Under the pieces are notes generated by a model. That model had not been told where the DNA came from, made no database searches, and saw nothing but the letters and a program-made list of their open reading frames with translations. A stretch of 64,000 nt of DNA, from contig CM043963.1 in the NCBI GenBank assembly GCA_014529385.2, positions 71,258,412-71,322,411 on the forward strand. The letters are read 5' to 3'. Position numbers and translations under genes: made by a program. Shown one piece after another: positions 22,401 through 34,815 of this stretch; positions within the stretch are counted from its first letter, which is position 1; each line of letters opens with the position of its first letter. Origin of the DNA: Adiantum capillus-veneris. Lineage: Eukaryota; Streptophyta; Polypodiopsida; Polypodiales; Pteridaceae.

Positions 22401-23335
22401 GATCTCCTCCCGTCCCTCTATTGTGGAGTGGCATTGTTGGAATCTTGAGCTTGATAGGCTGCAAAGTCTCTTGACCATAGACCAATTGAAATGGTGTGAA
22501 CTCCATGGCTTCCCTATATGTGGTTCGATACGCCCACAAGGCACCATCCAAGAAGTCATCCCACAACTTTGTCTTGTTTTTCACCATCTTTCTAATGATT
22601 CTTGCAATGACACCATTAGCCTTCTCCACCAAACCATTTGATTGCGGGTAGTAGGGTGTGCTATGATGATGGATAATGTGAAGCTCTTCACAAACTTCAG
22701 TGAGAGTAAACCCTTCCTGAACCCTGGACCATTATCAGAAACAATCTCCAAAGGAGTGCCAAATCTACAACAAATATTAGTGTAGACAAACCTGCTCATT
22801 GTTTTTCCATTTACCCTTGCCACACTTTGAGCCTCTACCCACCTAGTCATGTAATCTACAACCACTAGAATGTAGAGTTTACCATTTTTTAAAGGTAGAG
22901 GACCCATAGCATCAATGTCCCACTTTTCAAAGGGTCCATCTGCAAGCACTATTTGCCTTGGACCATGCACCAACCTTCTATTCCCATTCACTTGACAGTT
23001 GTGACAGCTTTTACACCAATGTTGGACATCCACGTGCAGGCTTGGGGTATGTTTGGCCAAACATACCCCGCAAGAAAAATATTCTTCACAGTTAACTCTT
23101 GAGCAAAATGACCACCACATGCCTCTTCATGCAAACCTTTTAGAATGGCTGGAATTTCCTCGATAGTTGGTACTCTTCTACACACTTGATCCTTCCATTT
23201 TTGATAATGGGAGCCTTTTAGGAAGAGATAAATGCTTGCCTTCTTGATGAGTCTCCTCTTAGGAGATTTTGTGAAGTCTTGTGGAAACTTTTCCTCCAAA
23301 ATGTAGCCAATAATGGGAGCCAATGACTCCAATCC
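22381..23335 (-). pseudogene. Gypsy integrase, zinc-binding and catalytic core (family B, copy 1)
   Basis: In order on the minus strand: the HHCC domain (HEEACGGHFAQELTV...CHNCQ), the catalytic core with Asp in KWDIDAMGPL and Asp in EIVSDNGPGF, and Glu in SNGLVEKANGVIARI, then RTTYREAMEFTPFQLVYG. All three DDE residues are present. Frameshifts near 23030-23120 and 22640 split the frame into 22988-23332, 22581-23120 and 22381-22632. The enzyme would insert the cDNA into the genome. Confidence 0.85.
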
Positions 23336-23640
23336 CTGGTATCTAAACTTCCTCCCGCAAACATGAGAGAAAGCAGCATGAGTTCTACTTCCATGTAGCC
23401 TCTCTCCAAAGCATTCATGACCCTACTAGTAAAGTAGATGGGTCGCATCCTCGTACTGTGGGGGTCTTGTTGTAATAAATTGCTCCAATGGTTTCCTTCC
23501 CAACACTAGAGCTAACAAAGAATGTGTACCCAACAAGGAGGCATGAGTGTTGGTAGCTCTGACAAAATGACTTTAATGTTACAAAAGTACTCTTCAAGCT
23601 CATAAGTATATGTCCCATTTCATTCACTTAGCCTCAGAGT
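23336..23640 (-). pseudogene. Gypsy RNase H region, decayed (family B, copy 1)
   Basis: Frames 23415-23627 and 23218-23448 hold remnants such as RPIYFTSRVMNALERGYMEVE, the conserved 'RP-YF-SR-L---E--Y---E' of gypsy RNase H. It is placed between RT and integrase as expected. Several stops and shifts are present. Confidence 0.7.
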
Positions 23641-24290
23641 TACTTCACCCTTTGCAAAAGTTGACTCCACAGGTAGAACTTCACTTTTTGAATGAATGAG
23701 ATAACCTCCTTGAGATTCTTAGGTGATGGTAACTCAATAAGAGCCTTTGCCTTTGAAGGATCCACTTCGATGCCTTTGTAAGAAACTTTACGACCAAGCA
23801 AGATCACTTCATCCTCACCTATGTGGCACTTGTTGTGGCTGAGTTGACCTCCCATGTCATAGAGCTTCTTCAGTCCTTCTTCTACCCTCTGTAGATGCAA
23901 CAATTTTGAGCTATAAATACAAAAATCATCAATGAACACCCTAATTGACTTTCCAAAGAATGCTTGAAACACCATGTTCATGAAGCATTGGAAAGTTGCA
24001 GGAGCATTTGTCAGGCCAAATGGCATGACTCTGAAAGCATAACAACCCCAAGGAGTGATGAAGGTTGTTTTTAACTGATCTTCTAATGTGATACCTATTT
24101 GAAAGTAGCTTGAGTAGCCATCACACACAATGTACTTCTCATGACCAGCTACCTCATTTAGTATCTCATCCTGAAATGGCAGGGGAAAGTGATCTCTTTT
24201 TATTGCCTCATTCAATGGACGATAATCCACACACACCCTCCATTTGCCATTGAGTGACAACAACGAGAGAGACCCACTCTCAATTCTCCA
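23640..24290 (-). pseudogene. Gypsy reverse transcriptase (family B, copy 1)
   Basis: The 207-codon open frame holds GKWRVCVDYRPLNEA, DGYSSYFQIGI, the KTTFITPWGCYAF-VMPFGLTNAPATFQ stretch, and the catalytic FIDDFCIYS with both Asp. RHFPLPF-like and LGRKVSYKGIEVDPSKA motifs follow in the normal order. The best-preserved part of this element; it would synthesise cDNA. Confidence 0.92.
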
Positions 24291-25320
24291 ATGGATAAAT
24301 GAAACCTGATGCTAGAAGCTTTCTTACCTCCTTGAGTAGAGCCTGCTTCTTGATAACTCCTAGCCTTTAGAGCTTCTAAGCTTTAGGTGTGGCCTCAGGC
24401 TTTAACTCAATCCTATGTTGAACAACATCTAATCCACACACATCCGTGCAGTCTTTAGCAAAAAGCCTAGGAAAATTCCTTAACACACATTTGAATTGCT
24501 CTCTTTCATCCTTTGTAAGTGTTGTAGACAACATACCTTCTAACATTCCTTCATATTGCACATTTTGGTTCTTTTGAGGACCTACCTCTTCCAAGCCTTG
24601 ACAAGAGGTGTCTTGGTTGCTTGGCTTAAATCTTACCCCCATGACTTTGATGGAACACTCCTCTTCAGTAATGCTACCGCTACTTTATTCTTCTGAAGTG
24701 CTATTGGTCCAATCTTCCTCCATCGCACTTCGAGATGATTCTTCATAGAGCTCCTCTTGGCGTTGCTCGTTCATATCAAAGACAACCTTCTTATGATTTT
24801 CATTCCTGCAAATTAACTTTCCACTCTCCCAATCCTGCAAAGCTTGCATTTTCATTAGCTATGGTCTTCTTAGGATAAATGGGTAACCATCTCCTTTCGT
24901 AGACATAACATAGAAATACATGGTCTTATTAATGTCAAAGGCCTCCACAATAACATTTTTACAAATGCCTATGCACCTAGCCTTGCTATTGTTTTCCATT
25001 TTTACTTTGATTTTAGGTGTCTCATGGATGTGCATGCTTAGTCTCAGCATGAGTCCATCTGTCATGATGCAAATCTGTGCACCCCCATCCACTATGCCTT
25101 TCTTAACTAGCCTTCCTTTGATGTAACAGTCTAGCACCGATGTAATGTCCTCATTCATTTTAGCTTGTGAAATTTTTAAAATAGGCACACTCTCTTTTAC
25201 CTTTCTCCTAGTGCTAATTGCCTTTCTTAAATCCCTCCTAACTTGTGGACATAATTCAAGAAACTGAGGCCATGAGATATCAGGACCCTTACCTCTCATG
25301 TTTTCCAACAAGTTGTAGCC
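24291..25320 (-). pseudogene. Gypsy aspartic protease and linker to RT (family B, copy 1)
   Basis: The frame 24859-25311 contains VKKGIVDGGAQICIMTDGLM, the retropepsin active site with DGG in place of DSG, preceded by a Lys/Arg-rich segment. The 24376-24642 frame (KCVLRNFPRLFAKDCTDVCGLDVVQHRIEL) is the linker that leads into RT. Protease would process the polyprotein. Confidence 0.8.
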
Positions 25321-26442
25321 ATACCATGTCCAAGAGGGAAGCCTTGGAGGTTGATATGACGTCGATTCCTCTCGGCTTCCTTGGTCTCCTTTGCCTTCTT
25401 GCCTTGTCCATGGTCACTTGTGATGTGAATCCTTCTTTCTCCTTACCTTTTCCATAGCCACACTTAATGCCATTTGCTTCCATGTCAATATCATTTGAAT
25501 TTGTCACCTACCACATGCACATTTGGATCTGGCAAAGGTGGAACTCCTTCCACTCCTCATGGAGGTGGTCTTGCTCCATTCGGCCTTTGTAGAAGCCTTT
25601 GTTGTTGACCAATTCCTTCACCTGCATTCATCACTATGTAGTTCAAGTTATGTCTCCCTGGCTCCCCATGGAGCCAAGGACAATTATACATCCCATGCCT
25701 AGATTCCTTGCAATTCCAACATTGTAGTACTTGCCTAGGTTGTGGCTCACACTCCTTTCTTTGTTTGTCCCTTGAGACCTACAGCTTGTGCAAGATGAAT
25801 TAACAATCTTTTTAAGGATTCATTTAACTTTTCAATCACCTCAACTGTTACCTCAAGAATCTCCCTAGATGTTGATGCTTGCAATTTTCCCTTGGGTCTA
25901 GGCCCCTCTACCTCACACCTTAGGCACTTGAGTTTTTTATACTTCTCAGTGGCCCTAGTTTCAGCTGCATCAAAGGTAGTAGGTGCACCCACCTGATCTT
26001 GAGCATGGGAAAGAGACCACCGGCTAATGAACCTCTCCTTCTTTAGGAACTCTGCACCATCACTAGGGTTAGTAACATTTCTCACCCATATAGCCCATAT
26101 ACGTAGAAACTCTTGTTTATACATGTAGCAGTCATCCAAGTCTTTTTGCTTGTGAGAAACGGTATCTTGCCACAGCTTTTGAATATTTTGGGGGTCAAAG
26201 AAGTATCACTTGAAATGATCAATGACTTCCTTATAGTTTCCCTTAACTTCTTGAGATGGAGAGTCAAACCAGGTGCTAACATCCTTCCTCAGAACCACCT
26301 CAAACATTTCTAGGCATTCATCATCTCTATCACTCGTTTTATGCGGCAAGCCATTTTGAAATTTTCTAGAAATAGCTCGGCATCTTCGCCAAGCTCTCCA
26401 AAAAAGAGAGGATATCCTGACATTTGGCGTTGGGCCTCCATT
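25321..26442 (-). pseudogene. Gypsy gag (family B, copy 1)
   Basis: The start at 26442 (MEAQRQMSGYPLFFGELGEDAELFLENF) shows the usual 'F-G----A--FL--F' opening of gypsy capsid. Broken frames continue through 26082-26282 and 25747-26139. An intact CCHC knuckle (CWNCKESRHGMYNC) lies at about 25681-25725. The frame 25289-25507 (GYGKGKEKEGF) joins it to protease. Stops and shifts abolish a full-length product. Confidence 0.82.
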
Positions 26443-27089
26443 GAATCGATTTCAAAGTGACACATGGTTTTTTTCAAAAGATTTTACACAATAATGTTTT
26501 CTAAATTGCAATCAATTCTACAACAAAACAAATTTATGCACATCAAATGATCTATGATAGTCAACAAGAGGCAGGATGACAGGGTTTGATGATGTAAGAA
26601 TTTCTCCTACTCTTTGGGCACCAAACATGAACACCATACGTTGTTGAAAATGGATCTTTCTAATTATTGCAACGTTTATTCTAATGTGTGGAGTGAAATG
26701 CAAGGGAAAAACCTCTATCCTGGCCATTATCCATAATCTATGCATGACCTAATGATTAAAATAAAACAAAAATATAGACGTTCAAACAAAGTTCGTACCT
26801 AATGAGAGGCAAAATAAAAGGATTTATTGAAGCGTTTATCTCGATGAACCTAAGAGGGCCCAAAATTCTATCAATTACTTGTTGCAATTGCAACTTAGTA
26901 CTAGAAATAATGTGTACTTTTTTCCTTGCAATTGCAACTTAGTACTAGAAATAATGTGTACCTTTTTCCTTGAAATGAGAATGAAAGGATCATACAAATT
27001 ATCGTGATTCATGCAAGCTACTTGAGTATTCTAAAGGTTGAACCTACACAAAAACATACACAGGACGTCCTCAGTGGGGGCACCAAAAT
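26443..27089 (-). promoter_or_regulatory. Gypsy leader and primer-binding site (family B, copy 1)
   Basis: On the minus strand TGGTGCCCCCACTGAGG (27085-27069) begins just after the LTR end ...CCGCCTCA, the position of a PBS. I cannot assign the tRNA. The leader is about 640 bp. It holds a 44-bp tandem duplication, 26882-26925 and 26926-26969 (TTGCAATTGCAACTTAGTAC). Confidence 0.65.
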
Positions 27090-28011
27090 TGAGGCGGTCC
27101 GGGGTGGGCAACAAGAGAGGCGACCTCTAATCACCCCTCAAGACTCCCGGGCTGCTCAATTGGGGTTGGGAAAACCACAAGCAAGAAAAAGCAACAACAA
27201 ACCCACAACCAAACAAGTGAAGGGGCACCACCTAGTGATGGAATGCAAACTAGGATGCAAGAGAGATTTTGTTATGACAAAGAAGAGGTGCGATAAAACA
27301 CACACAAACGATCTCACACCAAGACACACACCAAATGGCACAAGAGAGAGTCAGAGAAAAGGGAAGAAAGAGAGAGAGGAATGGAGTTTGTGCAAATACT
27401 TGATTGACAACTTGCAAGGTAAGGCTGTATGCTATCACTCTATCACATAGCTTGCATAAACTGAACCAAAAATTAGTGAATGATAAACATTGCTAGCACA
27501 CACACATTGTCTTAGGGTGTGGAAAACCTCTCACCGCAGAACCCTCTTACAATGAACAAGAACTTGGCATTGAAAACACACTAATCACTTTCTCAAACAA
27601 GCTCAAATGGCAAAACTTAAAAGTTACGAGTCACCTTGCTTTCACCAAACCACGCAGCACAAGTGAAAGGATGATGATTCTAGAACCAAGACACGCTTTT
27701 GAAGCACCAAAATCTCAATTGTTGATAGTGGAAGAGCATGTAAAATAGTGGTTTGAGATAGGGCACTCACACTCTCTCACTTGAAATGTGTCTCATAAAA
27801 GATTCTCTCACACCAAGTGCGGAACTCACAAAGTGGTTGCTACATCTAAGTCTCTCCTCATGCCTATAGTGTTGGGGTGCTATGTGAAGCTTGGAGAGTT
27901 ACAAGAAGGAGAGGGGCCTATTTATAGGTTGGAGACCCCTCATAAGATTATTGTAAATCCTAATTTACAAGCTAAAAAATTAGGATCATGAGTTTTTCTG
28001 AATATCAAAAC
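27090..28011 (-). repeat. Gypsy 5' LTR (family B, copy 1)
   Basis: On the minus strand the LTR runs from TGTTTTGATATTCAG (28011) to CCGCCTCA (27090), about 920 bp, ending next to the PBS. A TATA box, CCTATAAATAGG, at 27917-27928 gives a promoter directed toward gag. The outer boundary is inferred from TG/CA ends only, because no second LTR copy was found. Confidence 0.55.
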
Positions 28012-28075
28012 ATTGTGGGCCTTCTTTGTCTACTTGCATTATTGATGGTAGATAAGATGAAAATAAAGTTTTAAG

Positions 28076-28113
<38 letters not shown>

Positions 28114-28677
28114 ACGCGAGAGTTTTATTATATGTACATGTCTAGAGGAGGAGGTGCTTTTTAGAGTTGGGTTAGTGGGTGTTTGTGTTAGTAGGTCAAT
28201 AGTTAGTGTTGACAATCACTCAAAAAAGTTAGCAATATATTTACAGGGGGTAAAATGACTTGACGGATGAGAAAAGAGGGGTGAATGAGATGGGTGTACC
28301 CTTGAGATGGTGAATCCTTGAGGAATCTTGGACTCACCTGTGCGTATATTGTCGAAAGTGACCGCTGTTCTGTGACCGCTGTTCTTCTTCTTTTTCTTTT
28401 CATGCCGCCACCATAGTTGAATCACCACAAAGGCAATGAGGGTTTTGTTGATGAAAAAACCCCATTTTGTAAAGATTAAGTATGGTTAGGTTTCTGATTT
28501 TTCATGCATTCTTATAGAATAAAATTGTGAAATGGGAGTAATAGAGAGAGATATGGAGGTGGTGGATGTAGATAGAGCTTCAAAAGAGAGCTATGGGTGT
28601 GAGAGGGGAGGCTAATGGTGAGGAGGGTGAGAGAAAACCATGGAAGTTTCATGTTTGAGTGAGGAATAGAGAGAAAT

Positions 28678-28711
<34 letters not shown>

Positions 28712-29729
28712 AAGTAGGAAAGGAGGTGAGAGAAGACTATGGTCTACTTGTGAGAAAAGTGGGCAGATTAGGGTCCACCAAAAAAATCCTATCTCACCGG
28801 TGAGAGGTTTTGAGGTGATTATTCAGCTCTTGGTCCAAATTTTGTCTTTTAACCACCTCTTCAAATTTTTGAGTGAAGATGGATATAAAAAATTCCACCA
28901 AATTGCCAATTTTTCTTCACAAAAAAGTCTTCAGTGGCCCCCCTTTTGTTGAATTTTCATAACCCTTCTTGCATGAGAGCATGACCTAATAGATTCTTAG
29001 GGGTTTGAAAATATGCATGGTTGTGGATTATGCATAAATATAATATATGGATATGATGAAAAAAACAAGATAGTATATATAAACAATTTATGGAATCTAG
29101 AATACCGTAGCTATATAAATAAATAAATATATATATATATATATAAATAAAGAGAATCAAATGAGAAGGGTCCTTATTTGGTTTTATTGATGTATATTTA
29201 TCTACAAGAGATAAGGAAAAATACCTGTAGAAAATAGCAATTTAGTGAAAGGCAATGACATATGGTGAAAGGTAATTTTTTGAGGTTTTTCCTTGAAGTG
29301 GATTCACAAAATAAATAATAAAAGCTTATATAAAATGATTTTCAATAGAATACATGGTAAGGAAGATCATGGTAATGGTGAGTAAATGTACATAGCAAAC
29401 TTAGGTAAATAACACACACCTATGCATACATATCTAAATAAATACCAAAAACACTTTATAATAAAAAATCCTTACATTTAAGCCCTATTTACAATGAGAT
29501 ACTTATATACAAAAGGGCCATAATATATTTGGATTTTATTTCCATTTATTTATTTGTCTCAATTAGCCGAATGACTAGCTAAGTGAGGGTTTTTAAGGAG
29601 ATATGGAAAAAGTCCCCTAACTCACACTCACACACGCCTATGTACAATATAAAGGTAGGGATAGCCACAGTGTTTGGGTGATTTTGATAGGGTGAGGTAG
29701 CTCAATATGGCAATTTTGGACAGCCAAAA
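28012..29729. other. No gene seen; microsatellites
   Basis: AT-rich DNA with (GA)n at 28077-28112, (GT)n at 28680-28710 and (AT)n at 29125-29145. Nothing coding is supported. Confidence 0.5.
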
Positions 29730-30536
29730 AACGGTTATCAATGCATTTACCAAACCAAAGGGTATTCTGGGGTAGGCAAACAACCCCATGGAAAAATGAA
29801 ATTAGTCTTCAATTGGTCCTCCAAAGCAATACCAATTTGAAAGTACCCTCAGAAGCCTTCCATAATCAAATACCTCTCATGCCTTGCCACTTGGTTTAAA
29901 ACCTCATCTTGGAATGGCAAGGGGTAATGGTTCCACTTTGTAGGAGCATTCAATGGTTTTTAATCTACACACACTCTCCACTTTCCAGTTTTTGGGGGTA
30001 ATCACAACAAGAGAAACCCAATCAAACTCTTGCACTGTATAAATGATACTTGCTTTGAGTAGCTTGCTAATTTTTTGCCACAAAGCCTCCTTTTGAATCC
30101 CCCCGGCCTTCGTAGCTTTTGTGCCCTTGGTTTGTATCCTTCTTTGAGGAAAATTTGATGCTCCATCCCTTTGGCTCCCGTAGGTCCTTGTATACTCTCT
30201 AGAAAATAGGTTGGGATATGATGCATACAGATCCACATAGCCCTTGTTTTCCTACTTAGTCAAATAGCCACCCAAAATATTCTCTATCTGTACTGCATCC
30301 ACACCAAAAATCAAAGATTTCATACATTCCTTACAACTGGGGGAGTATATGGTGACTCCAAACAAGTCCGTGTCAACCTTCAGCAAGTCTTCGTCGCTTT
30401 CTTCCTCTTCTGTACTAATAGAACCCTTCTCATATGTTGACTCTAATTTGTACTCATAGCTGGTGCTCACATCACCTCCATCACCTTCTACCACATGATG
30501 AAAGAGGTTTTCCCTATTCTTCAAATCAAGTACCAC
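29730..30536 (-). pseudogene. Gypsy RT, truncated, with upstream linker (family B, copy 2)
   Basis: Frames 29904-30236 and around 29730-29990 hold degraded RT: VVITPKNWKVESVCRLK (from the 'K-WR-CVDYR-LN' block), then MEGF-GYFQIGIALEDQLKT and a PFGLVNA end. Sequence stops there, before the catalytic FIDD. The closest match in the window is 23640-24290. The acidic frame 30252-30536 (STEEEESDEDLLKVDTD) is the protease-RT linker. Confidence 0.75.
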
Positions 30537-31163
30537 CTATCCCCATTCTCTTTTTTTGGTAGAGTGAAAACCCCTTTCCCAATCTTTCTTAGCTCCAATT
30601 GCAAGCAGCCATGGCCTCCCCAAAATGATAGGGTAAGCAGTCTCCCTTGAGTTCATCACAAAAAAAACTCAATGAGGCACTCATTTCCAATTACCTTTAC
30701 CTTCACATTCTGAGCCACCCCCAAACTCCTTGTGTTGGCATGGTTGGCCATCCTCATTTGCACACTAGACTTGACCACCACTTTGATACCTATGTCCTTT
30801 GTAGCGGCCTTTGTCAGGACACAAACCTATGCCCCACCATCAATGTATACATATATCTGCATCTTCTTTATGATTAAAACATCAAAGATAGGAAGACAAT
30901 CTATTGGATTCCCTACCCTTAGAGCCAAATTTTGTACCACATGCACATCACCTCAAACCCGTGGAAGTAACCTCATGCTGACACTGGTAGACCATTGCCT
31001 CCTTAATTTGGGATTAATGCTAATAGCTGCCCATATGTAATGTTAGCCTTTTGACTTTTGACATCACTCACCAGGTCATATTTCGGATGAACCTGGGCAA
31101 CAAGCTAAAAATCCAATTGCTTGACCTTGCAACAACGTCTTCTTTTGATCATCTCTGGATACT
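30537..31163 (-). pseudogene. Gypsy protease region, decayed (family B, copy 2)
   Basis: Lies between the gag zinc knuckle and the RT linker. The minus strand carries retropepsin-like fragments near 30740-30880 (a 'YIDGGA'-type active site region) broken by stops. Assigned mainly by position and by similarity in layout to 24859-25311. Confidence 0.5.
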
Positions 31164-31870
31164 CTATGCCTTTATACACCTCCTCTTTGCCTTTATAAGC
31201 TCTGGGCTCCCACCAAATATTTGTCTCCCTTTCTCCTTGTGCTCTTTTACTGGCCAAAAAATCCACATCTTGCTTATATAAACCGATGATATTGACCCTA
31301 TGACCTTCATCGTTACCTGGCAGAGCTGGTGGTACAAATTCTCAGCTACAGATTGCTCTCTTTGACAATCAAATAGCCCTTGCCCTCTGCCTTTACCAAA
31401 CAATTGGTACATACATCCTCTGTTCGGATGCGAGCAATCTGGAGCATAGCGATCTTCTTTCCCACAATTGTAACATCCACCAGATTTTCCTCTACTTGCC
31501 CTTGGCCGCCCTTTGTCCATCACACTTAAATGAAGCTCTTACATTTTCTCAGATAAATCTTGAACAATACGTATCCAATGTTGAGGAATGGATTCCATGA
31601 CCCTATTTTCTCAATTTTCCACTTGGAATTCATCCCTTGGACTATGAAGCGGACATGAAGACATCACTTCATACCTCAATGCGCCTTGCTCATTCTTCTT
31701 CTTGATTTTTCTATTCTTTGCTCGTGCAATTGCAACAACACCATTGTAATGCCCTGGACTCTCAAAGTCCACCATTCTTTGCACTTTAGGATGCAAACAC
31801 ACCATGAATTTGTCCAGCTAGAAGTACTCCCCATTGGCCAATTTCATAGCATTTGCTAACTCTACCCATG
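31164..31870 (-). pseudogene. Gypsy gag with zinc knuckle, truncated (family B, copy 2)
   Basis: The frame 31164-31523 contains CYNCGKEDRYAPDC, a CCHC knuckle whose His is replaced by Arg. This would weaken zinc binding. It is followed by a second Cys-containing run. The frame 31611-31805 is the C-terminal part of capsid. The start of gag is lost near 31870. Confidence 0.7.
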
Positions 31871-33480
31871 GACCTGCTTCTTCCCCTTTCTAGCACAGAC
31901 TCAGTTTAGCTATGCCAACCTACACAAGTGCACAATTAAAACATGCATAGTCATGGATGGCCACAAGATAAGGCTCAAAATCAAGGTTTTGGTGGATCAA
32001 CTTTTGATTCCAACCCACATTCATCAAGACATCAACAAACACAATGCAAATGGACATACGCACAAATTGTCAAATCAGGTTTGCAATGATTTATTGTGAC
32101 TTTTTTACAAACTTCATTGAAAACTATGATTATCAAGGTAAAGGTTATCCACTGAATCTCAAGGTAGATTATATCTATTGAATCTCAAGGTATATGCTAG
32201 ATTTTATTCTGGTTAGTCTTGCATAGCTAGTGGATTTCCCTCATCCGTCACTTTGATTCAAATGTTTGCAATACTTGTACACTATACATTAATATACCTA
32301 CTTATTGTTATGATAATTCAAATTCTTAGCGGCTCACTTAATTTTCATGAGAATGGTTCCAAATGAGAGACTTTTGTAATATAATACTGATCAAGGTTTT
32401 GTGTCACTATCTCTGTGTTATGTAGCTAAGGAGCCTGAATTGCATTTTTTGGTAAGAAGGTTGATGGCTTTTTTATACTTTTTGAACACACATGATTTTT
32501 GGAAGATTCCAACACCAACATATGCCACATCAAGAAAAGGAGGTACGTGTCCTATAAACTTTTTATGCCTTTTTGAAGAAAATTTATATGCCTTTGTAAC
32601 GGGAAATGATGGTAATTATCTTTCTTGAAACCATTAGCCCTTTGTTTGCTATATATGTAATCATGAAGAATTTGGGATTTGAGCTCTCTAGTTATAATTT
32701 GTGCTACTCTTGAAGTAGATCCAGCCCTTGTACATAAAACCTGGAGCCATGGTATAAAAAGAAACTTTTGTGAAGTTTGAGGTATCATCGTTAATAATGT
32801 TTTTGAAATTGAGTAGATAAGGATTTCTCTCTACATCATGTGTTCTCTCTTTCTACTGTGACTTTATCTCTTTGCACCACATCACACAACCATCATATCA
32901 GATTTCCAAGAGCACCTTTGTGTTAGTTAATTGAGCTCTATGTGTGGATATCTACATTGCAAGTTTTTTGTGAGTTTCGAGCATCAGATTCCACAACCTT
33001 CTAGGTGACTTATTTCATCATCTAAGTATTGTTTTGAGATTCTGTTCGTTGCATCATATTACCAACAATTTGGAGTATCTAGTAGGCATGCCACATTTGA
33101 TTTGATGAGCTACAATTATTCCGTTGGAAAAAACACTCATTTTTTTCCCTGTGAGAAAATTTTGGGTTTGATGACTCAGATGTGTTTCTAAACTTGCATA
33201 GCTGATGTCTACTAAGTCTGGTGTTGTTTAAAGTTGTTTTTTTATTGGATTTTCATGTGGATATGTGATTGGATTAGAGAGGTAAAAACCAGGTTTTCCT
33301 TAGTTAGAATGCATAAATATATTTTCATTGGAGAGTCTTGTGTTCAAACAAGAGATTGACAACCTCTTGACATACCTTCATGCCCTAATCAAGTCACTTG
33401 CTTCCTAGGATTGACATTATAGTCTTGGATCCATCTCGTCTTGAGATGTGATAGGTGATGACCATGTAGTGCCAAGAGAT
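31871..33480. other. No gene seen; likely includes a gypsy LTR ending at about 33480
   Basis: AT-rich DNA without coding sequence. The stretch upstream of the PBS at 33481 should be the LTR of a plus-strand element, but I found no second copy to define its start. Confidence 0.4.
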
Positions 33481-33498
33481 TGGCGCCGTTGCTGGGGA
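33481..33498 (+). promoter_or_regulatory. Gypsy primer-binding site (tRNA-Asp type)
   Basis: TGGCGCCGTTGCTGGGGA differs at one base from the well-known plant gypsy PBS complementary to tRNA-Asp (TGGCGCCGTTGCCGGGGA). It shows that a plus-strand gypsy element starts here. No gag was recognised downstream, so the element is probably a fragment. Confidence 0.7.
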
Positions 33499-34815
33499 AT
33501 GAGTACCTAGGCTAGTGTAGAAACAGCCAAACCAACAAAGTTTCTTGAGTTAGACTAGTTGGATAGAAGTGGAGATCAAGGTTTCCTTGATCTTTGTGAT
33601 TTAGTCCATGAGTTTTAGCCATAGAAGTAGTAAATAGATAGAGTAGAGTATTTTGGGTAGGTATAAAATCTTGGTGTGTAGTTTTGTTGGCCGTTACAAC
33701 AACTAAACTCACACTAGGCTGAAAAACGCAAAAAAGCACATAAAATTTTAGAGTTGATGTAGGAAGTTGTTGATTTGAGTTGTTTTTGATGTTTTTTTTT
33801 GGTTATCTTCCCTTGTTATAGAAGTAGGGTAAGTAGAAGTGTGACAAGTACTCTCCTCATCTTGGAGTCAAAAGACCCTCATTGCAATTTTGAACCTTAA
33901 GTGTGGTGAATGTATAAAAAGTGAAACACAATAAGGAAAATTGTGATATGAGAGCATAGATTTCACGTACATGAGTGTGTTAATGCACATCATCAAACAA
34001 AAAGCTCAAAAAGTTGATGATCAACCTTTGTAGAAAAGAACACTTTTTTTGTCATCAAGTTGATATGGGGAAATTTTTCACAATTGACCTGACAAGGGTG
34101 TTTGGCTAGTGTATTTGAGCACCTACATGACATATGAGTGCAAATGGAAGCATAGTTCATGTTTAAGGGAAACAAAGCTCCATGTAAATAAGGTCATAGC
34201 CTTGTTGACTTTAATTGGCAAGAGCAAAATGGAATGCAAACCATGCATTATGCTTAATAGAATGTGAAAGAGGCACTAGATCAAGAAAATATTAAAAAGG
34301 AGTCTTTCAGGCAGTTTTAAGAAAAAGACGTGTTTTTTTTCCGAGGTAGCTCCAGGAGGTCAACTTTTGGATTTTTCTTGAACACATGTGTTCATTGGAT
34401 GTTTGAAAGCTAATTTGTGCTTGAAAGGTGCATGCTTGATTGTGGACACTCACACACATAGACTTTTGAGCTCTTGAAAAGTTGGTCAAGAGCTTAATAA
34501 GCAAAAGAAACAATCACACACATAGAGTTTTGAGCTCTTGAAAAGTTGGTCAAGAGCTCAATAAGTAGAAGAGACAATCAAACTTTGACCAAAACTAGGT
34601 GTACAACAATTTTTGAGAGTGTTAAGTATAATACAATTGCCAGAAACTTGAATGAACTCAAGGGCAAGGGAGCAAGGAAAAAAAGTGTTTTTTTCCACAG
34701 TTCTTATCTACAAGAGTCAAAAGTTGCCAAGATTTTGTACAAAGATTCCTCTTAACCCAAGAAAGCAAGCCATCAAATTAAAAAGTGACTTTGGGCACAT
34801 AATGTCAGTGGGGGT
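33499..34815. other. No gene seen; 64-bp tandem duplication
   Basis: Leader-like DNA after the PBS. A 64-bp unit is repeated head to tail at 34450-34513 and 34514-34577 (TCACACACATAGA-TTTTGAG). At 34811-34827 there is a tRNA T-arm-like sequence, GGGGGTTCAAATCCCAG, with a box-B match. Confidence 0.6.

Noticed and set aside
28216-28428. Basic minus-strand ORF (KKKKKN-rich) as a nuclear protein
   Set aside because: Derived from a CTTCTTC-rich run; no domain, no support for coding.
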